The notes under the pieces were generated by a model, which did no database searches, was not told the DNA's origin, and saw only the letters and a list, made by a program, of their open reading frames with translations. From positions 1-64,000 of the forward strand of contig NZ_CANMRA010000011.1 of assembly GCF_947500125.1 (NCBI RefSeq): 64,000 bases of DNA, in the 5' to 3' direction. Made by a program: the position numbers and the translations under genes. Origin of the DNA: an uncultured Kocuria sp. GTDB taxonomy: Bacteria > Actinomycetota > Actinomycetes > Actinomycetales > Micrococcaceae. Every line of letters starts with the position of its first letter. Position 1 is the first letter of the stretch. This document shows positions 20,348-31,085 of the stretch, one piece after another.

Positions 20348-20836
20348 TCACAGCGCGGTGGTGCTGCCGCCGGCGGCGGCGATCTTCTCCGCGGCGGAGC
20401 CCGAGAAGGCGTGCGCCTTGACGTCGACCGCGACCGCGATCTCGCCGGAGCCCAGCACCTTGACGGGCTGGTTCTTGCGGACCGCGCCGCGGGCCACGAG
20501 CGACTCGACGGTCACCTCGCCGCCCTCCGGGAAGAGCTCGGTGAGCTTGTCCAGGTTGACGACCTGGTACTCCACGCGGAACGGGTTCTTGAACCCGCGC
20601 AGCTTGGGCAGGCGCATGTGCAGCGGCAGCTGCCCGCCCGCGAAGCCCGCCTTGACCTGGTACCGGGCACTGGTGCCCTTGGTGCCGCGGCCGGCGGTCT
20701 TGCCCTTGGAGCCCTCACCGCGACCCACGCGGGTCTTGGCGGTCTTCGCGCCCGGGGCGGGACGCAGGTGGTGCACCTTGAGGGCGTGCACCTTCTCGTT
20801 GCTCTGAGCGGTGTTCTCAGCAGTGTTCTCTGCCAT
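20348..20836 (-). CDS. rplO: 50S ribosomal protein L15
   Basis: Large-subunit protein. 162 aa; the conserved N-terminal signature [20 protein letters not shown] begins near residue 21, after a short Asn/Glu-rich extension ([15 protein letters not shown]). The glycine-rich loop [10 protein letters not shown] is present. The ATG at 20836 is two bases downstream of the rpmD stop; longer in-frame starts overlap rpmD. It is the last gene of the spc unit before a double terminator. Confidence 0.95.
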   Translation of the reverse strand: MAENTAENTAQSNEKVHALKVHHLRPAPGAKTAKTRVGRGEGSKGKTAGRGTKGTSARYQVKAGFAGGQLPLHMRLPKLRGFKNPFRVEYQVVNLDKLTELFPEGGEVTVESLVARGAVRKNQPVKVLGSGEIAVAVDVKAHAFSGSAAEKIAAAGGSTTAL

Positions 20837-20838
20837 GG

Positions 20839-21048
20839 TTACTTGGCCTCCTCGACCTTGACCAGGTGGGCGACGGTGTTGACCATGCCCGCGGTCACGC
20901 CGTCGGCCTTGCGGACCACGACGTTGCCCGGCCGCTTGAGGCCGAGGGACCGCAGGGTGTTCCGCATGTTCTGCTTCTGGCCGACCACCGACCGGACCTG
21001 CGTGATGCGCAGCTCCGTGCCGTCGGGCTGGATACGCTTGCCGGACAT
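20839..21048 (-). CDS. rpmD: 50S ribosomal protein L30
   Basis: Small large-subunit protein. 69 aa, slightly longer than the usual 60. It contains [20 protein letters not shown] and [11 protein letters not shown], the L30 signature. The ATG at 21048 overlaps the last base of the rpsE stop (TGATG), and longer in-frame starts lie within rpsE. Confidence 0.95.
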   Translation of the reverse strand: MSGKRIQPDGTELRITQVRSVVGQKQNMRNTLRSLGLKRPGNVVVRKADGVTAGMVNTVAHLVKVEEAK

Positions 21049-21779
21049 CAGGCACCTGCCTTCTGGATCGAGCGCAGCAACGGACCGGGGACGACCTCGT
21101 CGATCGGCAGCCCACGACGGGCCGCGACGGCCGCCGGCTCCTCGAGCTGGCGGAGCGCCTCGATGGTTGCGTGCACGATGTTGATCTGGTTCGACGAGCC
21201 GAGGGACTTCGACAGCACGTCGTGGATGCCGGCGCACTCGAGCACGGCGCGGACCGGGCCACCGGCAATCACACCGGTACCGGGGGTCGCCGGGCGCAGC
21301 ATGACGACGCCGGCAGCGGCCTCGCCCTGCACGCGGTGCGGGATCGTGCGGTCCTCGATGCGCGGGACGCGGAAGAAGTTCTTCTTCGCCTCCTCGACGC
21401 CCTTCGAGATCGCCGCCGGCACCTCCTTGGCCTTGCCGTAGCCGACGCCGACCATGCCGTTGCCGTCGCCGACGACGACGAGGGCGGTGAAGCTGAAGCG
21501 ACGACCGCCCTTGACGACCTTGGAGACACGGTTGATGGTCACGACGCGCTCGAGGAACTTGTCCTTCTCCTCGTCGCGGCCGCCGCGGCCACCACGGCCG
21601 CCGCGCTCACCGCGACCGCCGCGCTCACCGCGACCGCCGCGCTCGCCACGGCCGCCGCGGTCGCCGCGGGAGTCCTGGGAGCGGGTGGTCTCGGTGGTCT
21701 GCTGGGCCCCGGTCGCCTCCGTGGAGGCAGTGCTCGCTTCGCTCACCTGGGTTTCCTTCTCGTTGTTCTGCTCGCTCAC
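21048..21779 (-). CDS. rpsE: 30S ribosomal protein S5 with RGG-rich N-terminal extension
   Basis: Small-subunit protein involved in decoding accuracy and mRNA helicase activity at the entry pore. 243 aa, against about 165-200 in most bacteria. Residues 1-37 are Ser/Thr/Glu-rich. Residues 38-68 are Arg-Gly-Gly repeats encoded by an 18-bp DNA repeat. S5 proper begins at about 72 ([20 protein letters not shown]), with [14 protein letters not shown] and the conserved C-terminal domain. The start is GTG at 21779, overlapping the rplR stop by 4 nt. The RGG stretch could bind RNA; this is inference. Confidence 0.95.
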   Translation of the reverse strand: MSEQNNEKETQVSEASTASTEATGAQQTTETTRSQDSRGDRGGRGERGGRGERGGRGERGGRGGRGGRDEEKDKFLERVVTINRVSKVVKGGRRFSFTALVVVGDGNGMVGVGYGKAKEVPAAISKGVEEAKKNFFRVPRIEDRTIPHRVQGEAAAGVVMLRPATPGTGVIAGGPVRAVLECAGIHDVLSKSLGSSNQINIVHATIEALRQLEEPAAVAARRGLPIDEVVPGPLLRSIQKAGA

Positions 21780-22147
21780 AGTGCCAGACCTCCTTCGCGG
21801 GCGCCGTCGGCGACAGCCGCCACGCGACCGTGGTACTTGTTGCCGCCGCGGTCGAACACGACGGCCTCGACACCGGCGGCCTTGGCGCGCTCGGCCACGA
21901 GCTCACCCACGCGCTTGGCCTTCGCGGTCTTGTCCGCGTCGGCGCCGCGCAGGTCGGCCTCCATGGTGGACGCCGAGGCGACGGTGACACCCTGGGTGTC
22001 GTCGACGACCTGGACGAACACGTGGCGGGCCGAACGGTTGACGACCAGGCGCGGGCGCGCGGCCGTGCCGGCCAGGTGCTTGCGCACCCGGACGTGGCGG
22101 CGGGTGCGGGCGGCGGCCTTGGACTTGCCCTTGATCTTCAGAGCCAT
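21776..22147 (-). CDS. rplR: 50S ribosomal protein L18
   Basis: Binds 5S rRNA with L5. 123 aa, normal length. Basic N-terminus [20 protein letters not shown] and the conserved [18 protein letters not shown]. It is followed by rpsE with a 4-nt GTGA overlap and preceded by rplF. Confidence 0.96.
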   Translation of the reverse strand: MALKIKGKSKAAARTRRHVRVRKHLAGTAARPRLVVNRSARHVFVQVVDDTQGVTVASASTMEADLRGADADKTAKAKRVGELVAERAKAAGVEAVVFDRGGNKYHGRVAAVADGAREGGLAL

Positions 22148-22149
22148 GA

Positions 22150-22686
22150 TTACTTACCAGCCTTTCCGGCCTTGCGGCGGATCTGCTCGCCGGCGTACCG
22201 CACGCCCTTGCCCTTGTAGGGCTCGGGGGCGCGGAGCTTGCGGATCTTCGCGGCGACCTCGCCGACCTGCTGCTTGTCGATGCCGTTGACCGAGAGCTTG
22301 TTGACGCCCTCGACGGCGAACGAGATGCCCTCCGGGGCCTTGAAGGTGATCGGGTGGCTGTAGCCGAGGGCGAACTCGAGGTCCTGGCCCTTGGCCTGCA
22401 CGCGGTAACCGGTGCCCACGATCTCGATGCCCTTGGAGTAGCCCTGGGTGACGCCCTGGATCATGTTGGCGATCAGGGTGCGGGTGAGGCCGTGCAGCGA
22501 GCGGGACTCGCGCTCGTCGTCGGGTCGGGTGACGGTGAGGGTGCTGTCCTCGAGCGCGACGGTGATCGGGCTGGCAACGGTGTGCTGCAGCTCGCCCTTG
22601 GCGCCCTTGACGGAGACGACGTTGCCGTCGACGTTGATCTCCACACCGGCCGGCACAGAGATGGGGAGACGTCCGATACGTGACAT
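22150..22686 (-). CDS. rplF: 50S ribosomal protein L6
   Basis: Binds 23S rRNA near the sarcin-ricin loop, where elongation factors dock. 178 aa beginning [20 protein letters not shown], with the two L6 repeats and the C-terminal signature [21 protein letters not shown]. It lies 23 nt after rpsH and 2 nt before rplR. Confidence 0.96.
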   Translation of the reverse strand: MSRIGRLPISVPAGVEINVDGNVVSVKGAKGELQHTVASPITVALEDSTLTVTRPDDERESRSLHGLTRTLIANMIQGVTQGYSKGIEIVGTGYRVQAKGQDLEFALGYSHPITFKAPEGISFAVEGVNKLSVNGIDKQQVGEVAAKIRKLRAPEPYKGKGVRYAGEQIRRKAGKAGK

Positions 22687-22709
22687 GTTCTCTTCCTTTC
22701 TGTTCCGGG

Positions 22710-23108
22710 TTACCAGACGTACGCGAGGACTTCGCCGCCCACGCCCTTCTTCGCGGCCTGCTTGTCGGTCAGCAGCCCGGAAGAGGTGGACAGGATGGCG
22801 ATGCCCAGGCCGCCCAGGACCTTGGGGAGGTTGGTGGACTTGGCGTACACGCGCAGGCCCGGCTTGGAGATGCGCCGGACGCCCGCGATGGAGCGCTCCC
22901 GGTTGGGGCCGAACTTCAGGGAGAGCGTCAGGGTCTTGCCGACCTCGGCCGCCTCCTCCTTGTAGTCCGCGATGTAGCCCTCGGCCTTGAGGATGTCCGC
23001 CACGCGGGCCTTGAGCTTCGAGTACGGCATGCTCACGGAGTCGTGGTAGGCGGAGTTGGCGTTGCGCAGACGCGTCAGCATGTCCGCGACAGGATCTGTC
23101 ATTGTCAT
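22710..23108 (-). CDS. rpsH: 30S ribosomal protein S8
   Basis: Central-domain small-subunit protein; in E. coli S8 represses the spc operon. 132 aa with [17 protein letters not shown] and the C-terminal [20 protein letters not shown]. Two ATGs (23108 and 23102) are possible; the outer one is kept because related proteins also begin MTMTDPVAD. It follows rplE by 86 nt. rpsN is not found between rplE and rpsH, so the S14 gene must be elsewhere. Confidence 0.95.
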   Translation of the reverse strand: MTMTDPVADMLTRLRNANSAYHDSVSMPYSKLKARVADILKAEGYIADYKEEAAEVGKTLTLSLKFGPNRERSIAGVRRISKPGLRVYAKSTNLPKVLGGLGIAILSTSSGLLTDKQAAKKGVGGEVLAYVW

Positions 23109-23194
23109 TTTGGGGGCACGTGCCCTTCCTCGTCCCGGTTTCCGCAGCCGTCAGCGCCCGTGGGCGCCCGGTGCGGACCTGGAACGTAGCGAGA

Positions 23195-23764
23195 TTAGTT
23201 GGTCTTGAAGGGGAAGCCGAGCGCCTTCAGGAGCGCGCGACCCTCGTCGTCGGTCTTCGCGGTGGTGACCACCGTGATGTCCATGCCGCGGACCCGGTCG
23301 ATGCGGTCCTGGTCGATCTCGTGGAACATGGACTGCTCGGTGAGGCCGAAGGTGTAGTTGCCGTTGCCGTCGAACTGGCGGTCGGACAGACCGCGGAAGT
23401 CGCGGATGCGCGGCAGGGCCAGGGTCACCAGGCGGTCGAGGAACTCCCACATGCGGTCGCCGCGCAGCGTGGTGTGCGCGCCGATCGGCATGCCCTCGCG
23501 GAGCTTGAACTGCGCGATGGACTTCTTCGCACGGGTCACGAGCGGCTTCTGGCCCGTGATGGCGGTGAGGTCGCGGACGGCGCCGTCGATGAGCTTCGAG
23601 TCCTTCGCGGCGTCGCCGACGCCCATGTTCACGACGACCTTGACGACGCGCGGGATCTCCATGACGTTGCCGTAGCCGAACTGCTCCTGCAGCGCGGGGA
23701 CGACGGTCTCCTGGTACTTGTCCTTGAAGCGCGGGGACACGCTGATCTCGGTGGTTTCGGTCAT
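23195..23764 (-). CDS. rplE: 50S ribosomal protein L5
   Basis: Binds 5S rRNA and forms the bridge to S13. 189 aa. The ATG at 23764 overlaps the rplX stop by one base; a GTG one codon upstream is possible. Sequence [18 protein letters not shown], followed by [20 protein letters not shown], is typical. Next downstream is rpsH without the usual rpsN between them. Confidence 0.95.
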   Translation of the reverse strand: MTETTEISVSPRFKDKYQETVVPALQEQFGYGNVMEIPRVVKVVVNMGVGDAAKDSKLIDGAVRDLTAITGQKPLVTRAKKSIAQFKLREGMPIGAHTTLRGDRMWEFLDRLVTLALPRIRDFRGLSDRQFDGNGNYTFGLTEQSMFHEIDQDRIDRVRGMDITVVTTAKTDDEGRALLKALGFPFKTN

Positions 23765-24108
23765 CACAGGTCCTTGCCGGTGCTCTTGGAGACGCGGACG
23801 CGGACGGTCTTCTGGCGTCCGTCGCGCTCCACGGTCTCGGTGCGGTAGCCGACGCGGGTCGGCTTCTTGGTCTCCGGGTCCACGAGCGCCACGTTGGACA
23901 CGTGGATCGGGGCCTCGACCTTGTCGATGCCGCCGGCCTCACCCTGCATGGAGGCCTTGCGGTGGCGGGTGATCACGTTGATGCCCTCCACGACCACGCG
24001 GGAGGTCTCGGGGATCACGCGCAGGACCTTGCCCTGCTTGCCCTTGTTGTCCTTGCTGCCGGAGATGACCTGCACCAGGTCGCCGGTCTTGATCTTGAAA
24101 TTCGCCAT
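23764..24108 (-). CDS. rplX: 50S ribosomal protein L24
   Basis: Assembly initiator of the large subunit. 114 aa with the KOW motif near the start ([20 protein letters not shown]) and [11 protein letters not shown]. Length is typical. It lies 2 nt after the rplN stop and overlaps the rplE start. Confidence 0.96.
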   Translation of the reverse strand: MANFKIKTGDLVQVISGSKDNKGKQGKVLRVIPETSRVVVEGINVITRHRKASMQGEAGGIDKVEAPIHVSNVALVDPETKKPTRVGYRTETVERDGRQKTVRVRVSKSTGKDL

Positions 24109-24110
24109 GG

Positions 24111-24479
24111 TCAGAGCACCTCCGGGGCCAGCGAGATGATCTTCATGAACTTCTTGTCGCGCAGCTCGCGGCCCACGGGGCCGAAGATGCGGGTACCACG
24201 GGGGTCACCGTCGTTCTTCAGGATCACTGCGGCGTTCTCGTCGAACTTGATGTAGGAGCCGTCCGGACGACGGCGCTCCTTCTTGGTGCGGACGATGACG
24301 GCCTTGACCACGTCGCCCTTCTTCACGTTGCCGCCCGGGATCGCGTCCTTGACGGTGGCGACGATGATGTCGCCGATGCCTGCGTAACGACGTCCGGATC
24401 CACCGAGAACACGGATGGTGAGGATTTCCTTCGCACCCGTGTTGTCGGCGACCTTCAGTCGCGACTCCTGCTGAATCAC
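24111..24479 (-). CDS. rplN: 50S ribosomal protein L14
   Basis: Interface protein of the large subunit. 122 aa beginning [20 protein letters not shown], with the L14 signature. First gene of the spc unit: a strong terminator follows rpsQ upstream and 356 nt separate the two genes, so rplN should have its own promoter. Confidence 0.96.
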   Translation of the reverse strand: MIQQESRLKVADNTGAKEILTIRVLGGSGRRYAGIGDIIVATVKDAIPGGNVKKGDVVKAVIVRTKKERRRPDGSYIKFDENAAVILKNDGDPRGTRIFGPVGRELRDKKFMKIISLAPEVL

Positions 24480-24770
24480 TGATTACTCCTGTCGTCTCGC
24501 CGGTTCCAACACCGATCGAGAGCACGGTGCGGGCCTTGCGGAACAGCTTGTCGGATGATGTGCCCTCCCCCGGCGTCGCACGCCGGACCGGGCCAGCCCT
24601 CCATGCCAGGAGCATCTGAACCCGCCACCAGGTGGCACGGGGGCGCCCTGCACGCGGTCATTATGCGCTGGCACGAAGAGCTGTGGGTCGTACGGGCAAA
24701 GAAATCCGCCCATACAAGCTCACCAGCCTAGCACAGCCGGGAGGCCGTCCGTGCGGGGCGGTGAACGGGC
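24480..24770 (-). promoter_or_regulatory. promoter and leader region of the spc unit (rplN-rplO)
   Basis: No gene is visible in this stretch. Candidate minus-strand -10 boxes are TAGGCT (24725-24730) and CATAAT (24660-24665); both lack a good -35. The leader would be about 175-240 nt, long enough for RNA-based control, but I recognise no named motif. Short inverted repeats occur without a strong stem. Confidence 0.4.
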
Positions 24771-24805
24771 GACGGCCCGTCCCTCGCGCGGAGGGACGGG
24801 CCGTC
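24771..24805 (-). terminator. S10-unit terminator after rpsQ
   Basis: Perfect 15-bp inverted repeat (24771-24785 with 24791-24805, loop GCGCG) 30 nt past the rpsQ stop. Confidence 0.85.
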
Positions 24806-24835
24806 GCGGCCGTGGCCGGCTCTAGCGAGCTCGGG

Positions 24836-25126
24836 TCACTTGGCCTTCTCGAGGATCTCCACGATCCGCCACCGCTTGGTGGCGGACAGCGGGCGGGTCT
24901 CGGAGATCAGGACGAGGTCGCCGACGCCGGCGGTGTTCTGCTCGTCGTGGGCCTTGACCTTCGAGGAACGGCGCATGACCTTGCCGTACAGCGAGTGTTT
25001 GACGTTGTCCTGCAGCTGGACGACGACGGTCTTGTCCATCTTGTCGGAGACCACGTAGCCGCGACGGCTCTTGCGGTCACCGCGGTCGTCGGCCTGCTCG
25101 GCCCCGTTGTTGATCTGCTCGGTCAC
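24836..25126 (-). CDS. rpsQ: 30S ribosomal protein S17
   Basis: Primary 16S-binding OB-fold protein. 96 aa with a short Asn/Glu/Asp-rich N-terminal extension before [19 protein letters not shown]. The C-terminal [19 protein letters not shown] is typical. It overlaps the rpmC stop by 4 nt and is the last gene of the S10 unit. Confidence 0.96.
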   Translation of the reverse strand: MTEQINNGAEQADDRGDRKSRRGYVVSDKMDKTVVVQLQDNVKHSLYGKVMRRSSKVKAHDEQNTAGVGDLVLISETRPLSATKRWRIVEILEKAK

Positions 25127-25398
25127 TTGGCGTCCTCCTCGGAGGTGGTCTCGGCGGTGGTCTCGGCGGAGCCCGCCTGGGGCCGGATGCCGAGCTCGCG
25201 CTCGCGCAGCACCGTGTAGATGCGCGCGATGTCGCGCTTGACCGCCTTGAGGCGGCCGTTGTTCTCGAGCTGACCGGTTGCGGACTGGAAGCGGAGGTTG
25301 AACAGCTCCTCCTTGGCCTTGCGCAGCGCCTCACCCAGAGAGTCCTTGTCGAGGGCCGCGAGGTTCTCGATGCTCAGATCCTTGGATCCAACAGCCAT
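25123..25398 (-). CDS. rpmC: 50S ribosomal protein L29 with acidic tail
   Basis: Lies near the exit tunnel, where trigger factor and SRP dock. 91 aa, longer than the usual 65-70 because of an acidic C-terminal tail (about 73-91: [17 protein letters not shown]). The core contains [18 protein letters not shown] and [15 protein letters not shown]. The ATG at 25398 (MAVGSKDLS) is preferred; an ATG at 25404 overlapping the rplP stop by 4 nt adds only two residues. Confidence 0.93.
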   Translation of the reverse strand: MAVGSKDLSIENLAALDKDSLGEALRKAKEELFNLRFQSATGQLENNGRLKAVKRDIARIYTVLRERELGIRPQAGSAETTAETTSEEDAK

Positions 25399-25400
25399 TC

Positions 25401-25817
25401 TCATTCACCACCTTCGCGACGCACGATGCGTGCCTTCATCGGGAGCTTGTGGATCGCCAGGCGCAGGGCCTCGCGGGCGACCTCTTCGGAGACACCGGAG
25501 AGCTCGAACATCACGCGCCCGGGCTTGACGTTGGCGACCCACCATTCGGGGGAGCCCTTGCCGGAGCCCATGCGGGTCTCGGCGGGCTTCTTGGTCAGGG
25601 GGCGGTCCGGGTAGATGTTGATCCAGACCTTGCCGCCACGCTTGATGTGGCGGGTCATGGCGATACGCGCGGCCTCGATCTGACGGTTCGTCACGTAGGC
25701 CGGCGTGAGCGCCTGGATGCCCCACTCGCCGAAGGCGACGGTGGTGCCGCCCTTGGCAGCGCCCGACCGCTTCGGGTGGTGCTGCTTGCGGAACTTCACA
25801 CGACGTGGGATGAGCAT
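25401..25817 (-). CDS. rplP: 50S ribosomal protein L16
   Basis: Contacts A-site tRNA near the peptidyl-transferase centre. 138 aa beginning [19 protein letters not shown], with the [14 protein letters not shown] signature. It abuts rpsC upstream without a gap and overlaps or nearly touches rpmC downstream. Confidence 0.97.
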   Translation of the reverse strand: MLIPRRVKFRKQHHPKRSGAAKGGTTVAFGEWGIQALTPAYVTNRQIEAARIAMTRHIKRGGKVWINIYPDRPLTKKPAETRMGSGKGSPEWWVANVKPGRVMFELSGVSEEVAREALRLAIHKLPMKARIVRREGGE

Positions 25818-26669
25818 TTACTTACCACCCTCTGCGTTGGTCGCTCCCGCGGCCGGAGCCGGGGAGGCGGCGGAGTCGTTGCGCTCACGGCGTCCGCCAC
25901 GGTCGTTACGGTCGGGACGACGACGGTCGCCGCCGCCGCCTCCACGACGCTCGCCCGGACCGCCGCGACGGTCACGGTCGCCGCCGCGGCCGCGCGAGGG
26001 AGCGGCGGCCTGCTGGGCCGCCAGTTCCTTCGCGGTCAGGTCGCCCTTGTAGATCCAGACCTTCACGCCGATGCGGCCGAAGGTGGTCTTGGCCTCGAAG
26101 AAGCCGTAGTCGATGTTCGCGCGCAGGGTGTGCAGGGGCACACGGCCTTCGCGGTAGAACTCCGAGCGGCTCATCTCGGCGCCGCCGAGGCGGCCGGCGC
26201 ACTGGATGCGGATGCCCTTCGCGCCGGCGCGCTGCGCCGACTGGATGGCCTTCTTCATGGCGCGGCGGAAGGCCACGCGGGAGGCGAGCTGCTCGGCGAC
26301 GCCCTGGGCGACCAGCTGGGCGTCCACCTCGGGGTTCTTGACCTCGAGGATGTTCAGCTGGATCTGCTTGCCGGTGAGCTTCTCGAGCTCGCCGCGGATG
26401 CGGTCGGCCTCGGCGCCGCGGCGGCCGATGACGATGCCGGGGCGGGCGGTGTGGATGTCCACGCGCACGCGGTCCCGGGTCCGCTCGATCTCGACCTTGG
26501 AGATGCCGGCCCGCTCCATGCCCGTGGACATGAGCTTGCGGATCTTGATGTCCTCACGGACGTAGTCCTTGTAGCGCTGGCCCTCCTTGGTGGAGTCCGC
26601 GTACCAGTGCGACACGTGGTCGGTGGTGATGCCCAGCCGGAACCCGTGCGGGTTGATCTTCTGTCCCAC
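25818..26669 (-). CDS. rpsC: 30S ribosomal protein S3 with RGG-rich C-terminal tail
   Basis: Forms the mRNA entry pore. 283 aa, against about 210-235 normally. The start is GTG at 26669 ([14 protein letters not shown]). KH domain with [17 protein letters not shown] and the S3 C-terminal domain end near 211. Residues 224-262 are rich in Arg, Gly and Asp (several RGG and DRR clusters), then an Ala/Pro-rich end. S3 and S5 sit side by side at the mRNA entry, and both carry RGG-rich additions here. The stop abuts rplP. Confidence 0.96.
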   Translation of the reverse strand: MGQKINPHGFRLGITTDHVSHWYADSTKEGQRYKDYVREDIKIRKLMSTGMERAGISKVEIERTRDRVRVDIHTARPGIVIGRRGAEADRIRGELEKLTGKQIQLNILEVKNPEVDAQLVAQGVAEQLASRVAFRRAMKKAIQSAQRAGAKGIRIQCAGRLGGAEMSRSEFYREGRVPLHTLRANIDYGFFEAKTTFGRIGVKVWIYKGDLTAKELAAQQAAAPSRGRGGDRDRRGGPGERRGGGGGDRRRPDRNDRGGRRERNDSAASPAPAAGATNAEGGK

Positions 26670-27035
26670 TTAGCGGACCTCCTCGCTGTCAGGGCTCGCC
26701 ACGATCACGGTGATGTGGCTCGTGCGCTTGTTGATGCGGTAGGCGCGGCCCTGGGCGCGCGGCTGGAACCGCTTCATGGTCGGACCCTCGTCGACGAAGG
26801 CCTCGCTCACCACGAGCTCCTCCTCCTTGAACGGCAGGCCGTCGCGGTCCGCCAGCTGGCGCGCGTTGGCGACCGCCGACTGGAGGACCTTGAACACCGG
26901 CTCCGAAGCGCCCTGGGGGGCGAACTTCAGAATCGCCAGAGCCTCATTCGCCTGTTGGCCACGAATCAGGTTGACGACGCGCCGGGCCTTCATAGGCGTC
27001 ACGCGGATGTAGCGCGCAGATGCCTTGGCTTCCAT
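26670..27035 (-). CDS. rplV: 50S ribosomal protein L22
   Basis: Its beta-hairpin lines the exit tunnel, where macrolide resistance mutations arise. 121 aa, with [13 protein letters not shown] and the loop region [20 protein letters not shown], apparently without insertion. The stop codon abuts the rpsC start. Confidence 0.97.
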   Translation of the reverse strand: MEAKASARYIRVTPMKARRVVNLIRGQQANEALAILKFAPQGASEPVFKVLQSAVANARQLADRDGLPFKEEELVVSEAFVDEGPTMKRFQPRAQGRAYRINKRTSHITVIVASPDSEEVR

Positions 27036-27088
27036 TGCTTTCCTTCTCTCGTCTTCTCGAAGTGCTCACGCTGCGGGATCCCGGAGGA

Positions 27089-27370
27089 TCAGCGGCGCTT
27101 GCCCTTCTTGTCGTCCTTCACATGGCCGCGGAAGGTCCGCGTGGGGGCGAACTCGCCGAGCTTGTGCCCGACCATCGACTCGGTGATGAACACGGGGATG
27201 TGCTTGCGTCCGTCGTGCACGGCGATCGTGTGCCCGAGCATGTCGGGGACGATCATCGAGCGGCGGGACCACGTCTTGATGACGTTCTTGGTGCCCTTGT
27301 CGTTCTCCTTGGCGACCTTCAGGTAAAGGTGCTGATCGACGAAAGGGCCCTTCTTCAGGCTGCGTGGCAT
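27089..27370 (-). CDS. rpsS: 30S ribosomal protein S19
   Basis: Head protein near the A-site finger. 93 aa, [19 protein letters not shown] and [19 protein letters not shown], a textbook S19. Between rplB (12 nt upstream) and rplV (53 nt downstream). Confidence 0.97.
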   Translation of the reverse strand: MPRSLKKGPFVDQHLYLKVAKENDKGTKNVIKTWSRRSMIVPDMLGHTIAVHDGRKHIPVFITESMVGHKLGEFAPTRTFRGHVKDDKKGKRR

Positions 27371-27382
27371 GTGTCAGGCTCC

Positions 27383-28222
<840 letters not shown>

Positions 28223-28252
28223 GTGTCAGTTCCTCGTTAAAGTGGTCTCCGC

Positions 28253-28558
28253 TCAGGCGAGCGGACCGCCGAAGATGTCGATGGTGCCTTCCTTCAGGGT
28301 CACAACGGCACGCTTGGTGCCCTTGCGCTGACCCCAGCCGAAGCGCGTGCGCTTCCGCTTCCCGGCACGGTTGATGGTGTTCACGGACTCGACCTTGACG
28401 CCGAAGATCTGCTCCACGGCGTACTTGATCTGCGTCTTGTTCGAGTCGGCCGCCACGAAGAACGTGTAGCGGCCCTCGTCGATGAGCCCGTAGGACTTCT
28501 CCGAGACGACCGGCGCGATGATGACGTCCCGGGGATCCTTGATGGTGGTCGCGCTCAC
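28253..28558 (-). CDS. rplW: 50S ribosomal protein L23
   Basis: Docking site for trigger factor and SRP at the tunnel exit. 101 aa. The start is GTG at 28558, overlapping the rplD stop by 4 nt. Contains [20 protein letters not shown] and the basic loop [19 protein letters not shown]. Confidence 0.96.
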   Translation of the reverse strand: MSATTIKDPRDVIIAPVVSEKSYGLIDEGRYTFFVAADSNKTQIKYAVEQIFGVKVESVNTINRAGKRKRTRFGWGQRKGTKRAVVTLKEGTIDIFGGPLA

Positions 28559-29178
28559 TTGGCGTCCTCCTGCTTCTTCTTGCTGGCGGCCGCCACGAAG
28601 GACTCGAACGCGTCCTTCGTGAAGACCACGTCGTCGGAGACCAGCACGTCGTAGGTGTTGAGCTGGTCGGCGTAGACGGTGTGGACGTCGGCGAGGTTGC
28701 GCACCGACAGCGCGGACACGTCGTCCGAGCGGTGCAGGACGACCAGCAGGTTCTTGCGGTCGGAGAGTCCGCGCAGCGTCGCCTGGGCGGCCTTCGTGTT
28801 GGGGACGGTGCCCTCGACGACGGCCTCCACGACGTGGATGCGGTTGTTGCGCGCCCGGTCCGAGAGGGCTCCGCGCAGGGCGGCGGCCTTCATCTTCTTG
28901 GGGGTGCGCTGGCTGTAGTCGCGCGGGGTCGGGCCGTGCACCACGCCGCCACCGGTCATGTGCGGGGCGCGGATGGAGCCCTGGCGGGCGCGGCCGGTGC
29001 CCTTCTGCTTGAAGGGCTTGCGGCCGGCACCGGAGACCTCGGCGCGGTTCTTGGTCTTGTGCGTGCCCTGGCGGGCAGCGGCCAGCTGAGCGACGACGAC
29101 CTGGTGCAGCAGGGGCACGTTGGTCTGGACGTCGAAGATCTCGGCGGGCAGTTCGACGTTGACGGTCTGAGTTGCCAT
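28555..29178 (-). CDS. rplD: 50S ribosomal protein L4
   Basis: Lines the exit tunnel and in E. coli autoregulates the S10 operon. 207 aa with the tunnel loop [20 protein letters not shown]. The RNA-binding C-terminal half is intact. The acidic/basic end KKKQEDAK overlaps the rplW start. Confidence 0.97.
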   Translation of the reverse strand: MATQTVNVELPAEIFDVQTNVPLLHQVVVAQLAAARQGTHKTKNRAEVSGAGRKPFKQKGTGRARQGSIRAPHMTGGGVVHGPTPRDYSQRTPKKMKAAALRGALSDRARNNRIHVVEAVVEGTVPNTKAAQATLRGLSDRKNLLVVLHRSDDVSALSVRNLADVHTVYADQLNTYDVLVSDDVVFTKDAFESFVAAASKKKQEDAK

Positions 29179-29185
29179 GGTGTGA

Positions 29186-29842
29186 TCAGGCTCCCTTCAC
29201 TGCGGTGCGGACGAGGACGACCGAACCCTTGGGGCCCGGCAGGGCACCCTTGATGAGCAGCAGGGAGTTCTCGGCGTCCACGGCGTGAACGGTGAGGTTC
29301 TGCGTCGTGTGACGGACGGCGCCCATGCGGCCCGCCATGCGCATGCCCTTGAACACGCGAGCGGGGTAGGACGCGCCGCCGATGGATCCCGGCTTGCGGT
29401 GGTTCTTGTGGGCACCGTGGGAGGCGCCGACGCCGGAGAAGCCGTGGCGCTTCATGACACCGGCCGTGCCCTTGCCCTTGGTCTTGCCGATCACGTCGAC
29501 CTTCTGGCCGGCCTCGAAGAGCTCGACGGAGAGCTCCTGGCCCAGCTCGTAGGTGTCGGCGTCGGCCGTGCGCAGCTCCACGACGTGGCGGCGCGGCGTC
29601 ACGCCGGCCTTCTCGAAGTGGCCGGCCAGCGGCTGGGTGACCTTGCGGGGGTCGATCGCACCGAACCCGATCTGCACGGCCGAGTAGCCGTCCCGGTCCT
29701 GGTTGCGCAGCTGGGTCACGACGTTGGAGTCCGCCTTGACGACGGTCACCGGCACGAACTTCCCGTTCTCGTCCCAGACCTGGGTCATGCCGAGCTTCGT
29801 GCCCAGCAGGCCCTTCACCTGGCGTTCGAAAGTGGTAGTCAT
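29186..29842 (-). CDS. rplC: 50S ribosomal protein L3
   Basis: Reaches the peptidyl-transferase centre. 218 aa. [20 protein letters not shown] at the start and the methylated-Gln loop region [20 protein letters not shown] are typical. It lies 16 nt after rpsJ and 7 nt before rplD. Confidence 0.97.
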   Translation of the reverse strand: MTTTFERQVKGLLGTKLGMTQVWDENGKFVPVTVVKADSNVVTQLRNQDRDGYSAVQIGFGAIDPRKVTQPLAGHFEKAGVTPRRHVVELRTADADTYELGQELSVELFEAGQKVDVIGKTKGKGTAGVMKRHGFSGVGASHGAHKNHRKPGSIGGASYPARVFKGMRMAGRMGAVRHTTQNLTVHAVDAENSLLLIKGALPGPKGSVVLVRTAVKGA

Positions 29843-29858
29843 TGGGATGCGATCCTCT

Positions 29859-30167
29859 TTACAGCTTGATTTCGATGTTCACGTCAGCCGGCAGGTCGAG
29901 GCGCATGAGCGAGTCGACGGCCTTCGGCGTGGGGTCGATGATGTCGATCAGCCGCTTGTGCGTGCGCATCTCGAAGTGCTCACGGCTGTCCTTGTACTTG
30001 TGCGGCGAGCGGATGACGCAGTACACGTTCTTCTCCGTGGGCAGCGGCACGGGGCCGACCACCGTGGCGCCTGCGCGCGTCACCGTCTCAACGATCTTCC
30101 GGGCCGAGACGTCGATGACCTCGTGGTCGTACGACTTCAGCCGGATGCGGATTTTCTGTCCCGCCAT
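29859..30167 (-). CDS. rpsJ: 30S ribosomal protein S10
   Basis: Head protein that also joins NusB in antitermination complexes. 102 aa, [20 protein letters not shown] and the C-terminal [11 protein letters not shown] are standard. The ATG at 30167 is chosen over long upstream extensions that run through the leader. First gene of the S10 unit (rpsJ to rpsQ). Confidence 0.97.
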
Positions 30168-30538
30168 GGCGTCGTGACTCTCTTTCTTGTACGAACTTCC
30201 CTGTGACGGAGCCTGGGGACTCCTTGTGCATGGCGCCACCTGTGTGGGCGCCCCTCCACGCAGACTGAATCCGGAAGGATCCGGGTTCCTCACCCTGCTG
30301 GAGCTCCGACCCCCGAACTCGGGCGTGTCGCCTCGTGCAGAGCACGAGGGCGCACCGGGTCCGTTCCTCGGGGTGGGCTGTATGTGGTCCGTGCGTGGCA
30401 GCTTCGGCGAGCTGCTGGCCCCCGGTTCTGCTTCGGAACCCGATGGTGTCCTGGGGTCTGCCGGTTCGAACCGTTGAGAGCACGCTTCGGCGCTTGAACA
30501 ACGTCCTCCATCCTGCCAGAGATGGCGGACCGGTGCAA
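30168..30538 (-). promoter_or_regulatory. S10-unit promoter and long leader
   Basis: No gene in this stretch. Minus-strand promoter: TTGCAC (30533-30538), 17-bp spacer, CAGGAT (30510-30515), TSS near 30503, giving a leader of about 335 nt. The leader contains a hairpin with CCTCGTGC/GCACGAGG arms (30331-30349), GGTTC/GAACC at 30424-30440 and the palindrome CGGTTCGAACCG (30462-30473). In E. coli the S10 leader binds L4; whether this one does cannot be told from sequence. Confidence 0.5.
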
Positions 30539-30673
30539 ACGCACGGCCGCGCCCTCCGGGACCGGGTCCGTGCGGAACCGTGCCGGAACCGTGAGGCTTC
30601 CGCAACCCCGGCCGGCGCCCGCGGCCGTATCCTGGCCGCGTCCGCACACCGACGTCCGCAGGAGATGGGTCCC

Positions 30674-31057
30674 ATGCTGTCCACCGCGAGGCTGATCGCG
30701 ATCGTTCCCGTCCGGGAGCTCGACCGCGCCCGGCAGTTCTACCAGGAGACGCTGGGCCTCTCCCCCGGCCCCGAGCTCGAGGCCGACAGCGTCCTGCTCA
30801 GCGAGGACGGGCACACCGGTCTGCAGCTGCTCCTGCGTCCGGACGCCCCGGCGTCGGAGCTGACGCAGGCCAGCTTCGAGGTCGACGACGTCGAGGCCGC
30901 GGTGCGCGAGCTCGAGGGCCGGGGCGTGCACTTCGAGGACTACGACCTGCCCGGCCTGCGGACCGTGGACCACGTCGTGACCGCCGACGGGATGAAGGCG
31001 GCGTGGTTCACCGACTCCGAGGGCAACGTCCTCTGCCTGCACCAGCTCACCGGCTGA
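30674..31057 (+). CDS. VOC-family (glyoxalase/bleomycin-resistance fold) protein
   Basis: 127-aa member of the vicinal oxygen chelate superfamily; the substrate is unknown. [20 protein letters not shown] begins the first beta-alpha-beta unit, and the C-terminal unit ends [17 protein letters not shown] with a typical late Glu metal ligand. Such proteins may be dioxygenases, isomerases or drug-binding proteins. The ATG at 30674 is chosen because AGGAG is 9 nt upstream; the ATG at 30665 is too close to it. It stands alone, divergent from the S10 unit, with a TATCCT box at 30628-30633. Confidence 0.85.
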
Positions 31058-31085
31058 GCCCGGCCGCGCCGGGCCCGGGACGCGC

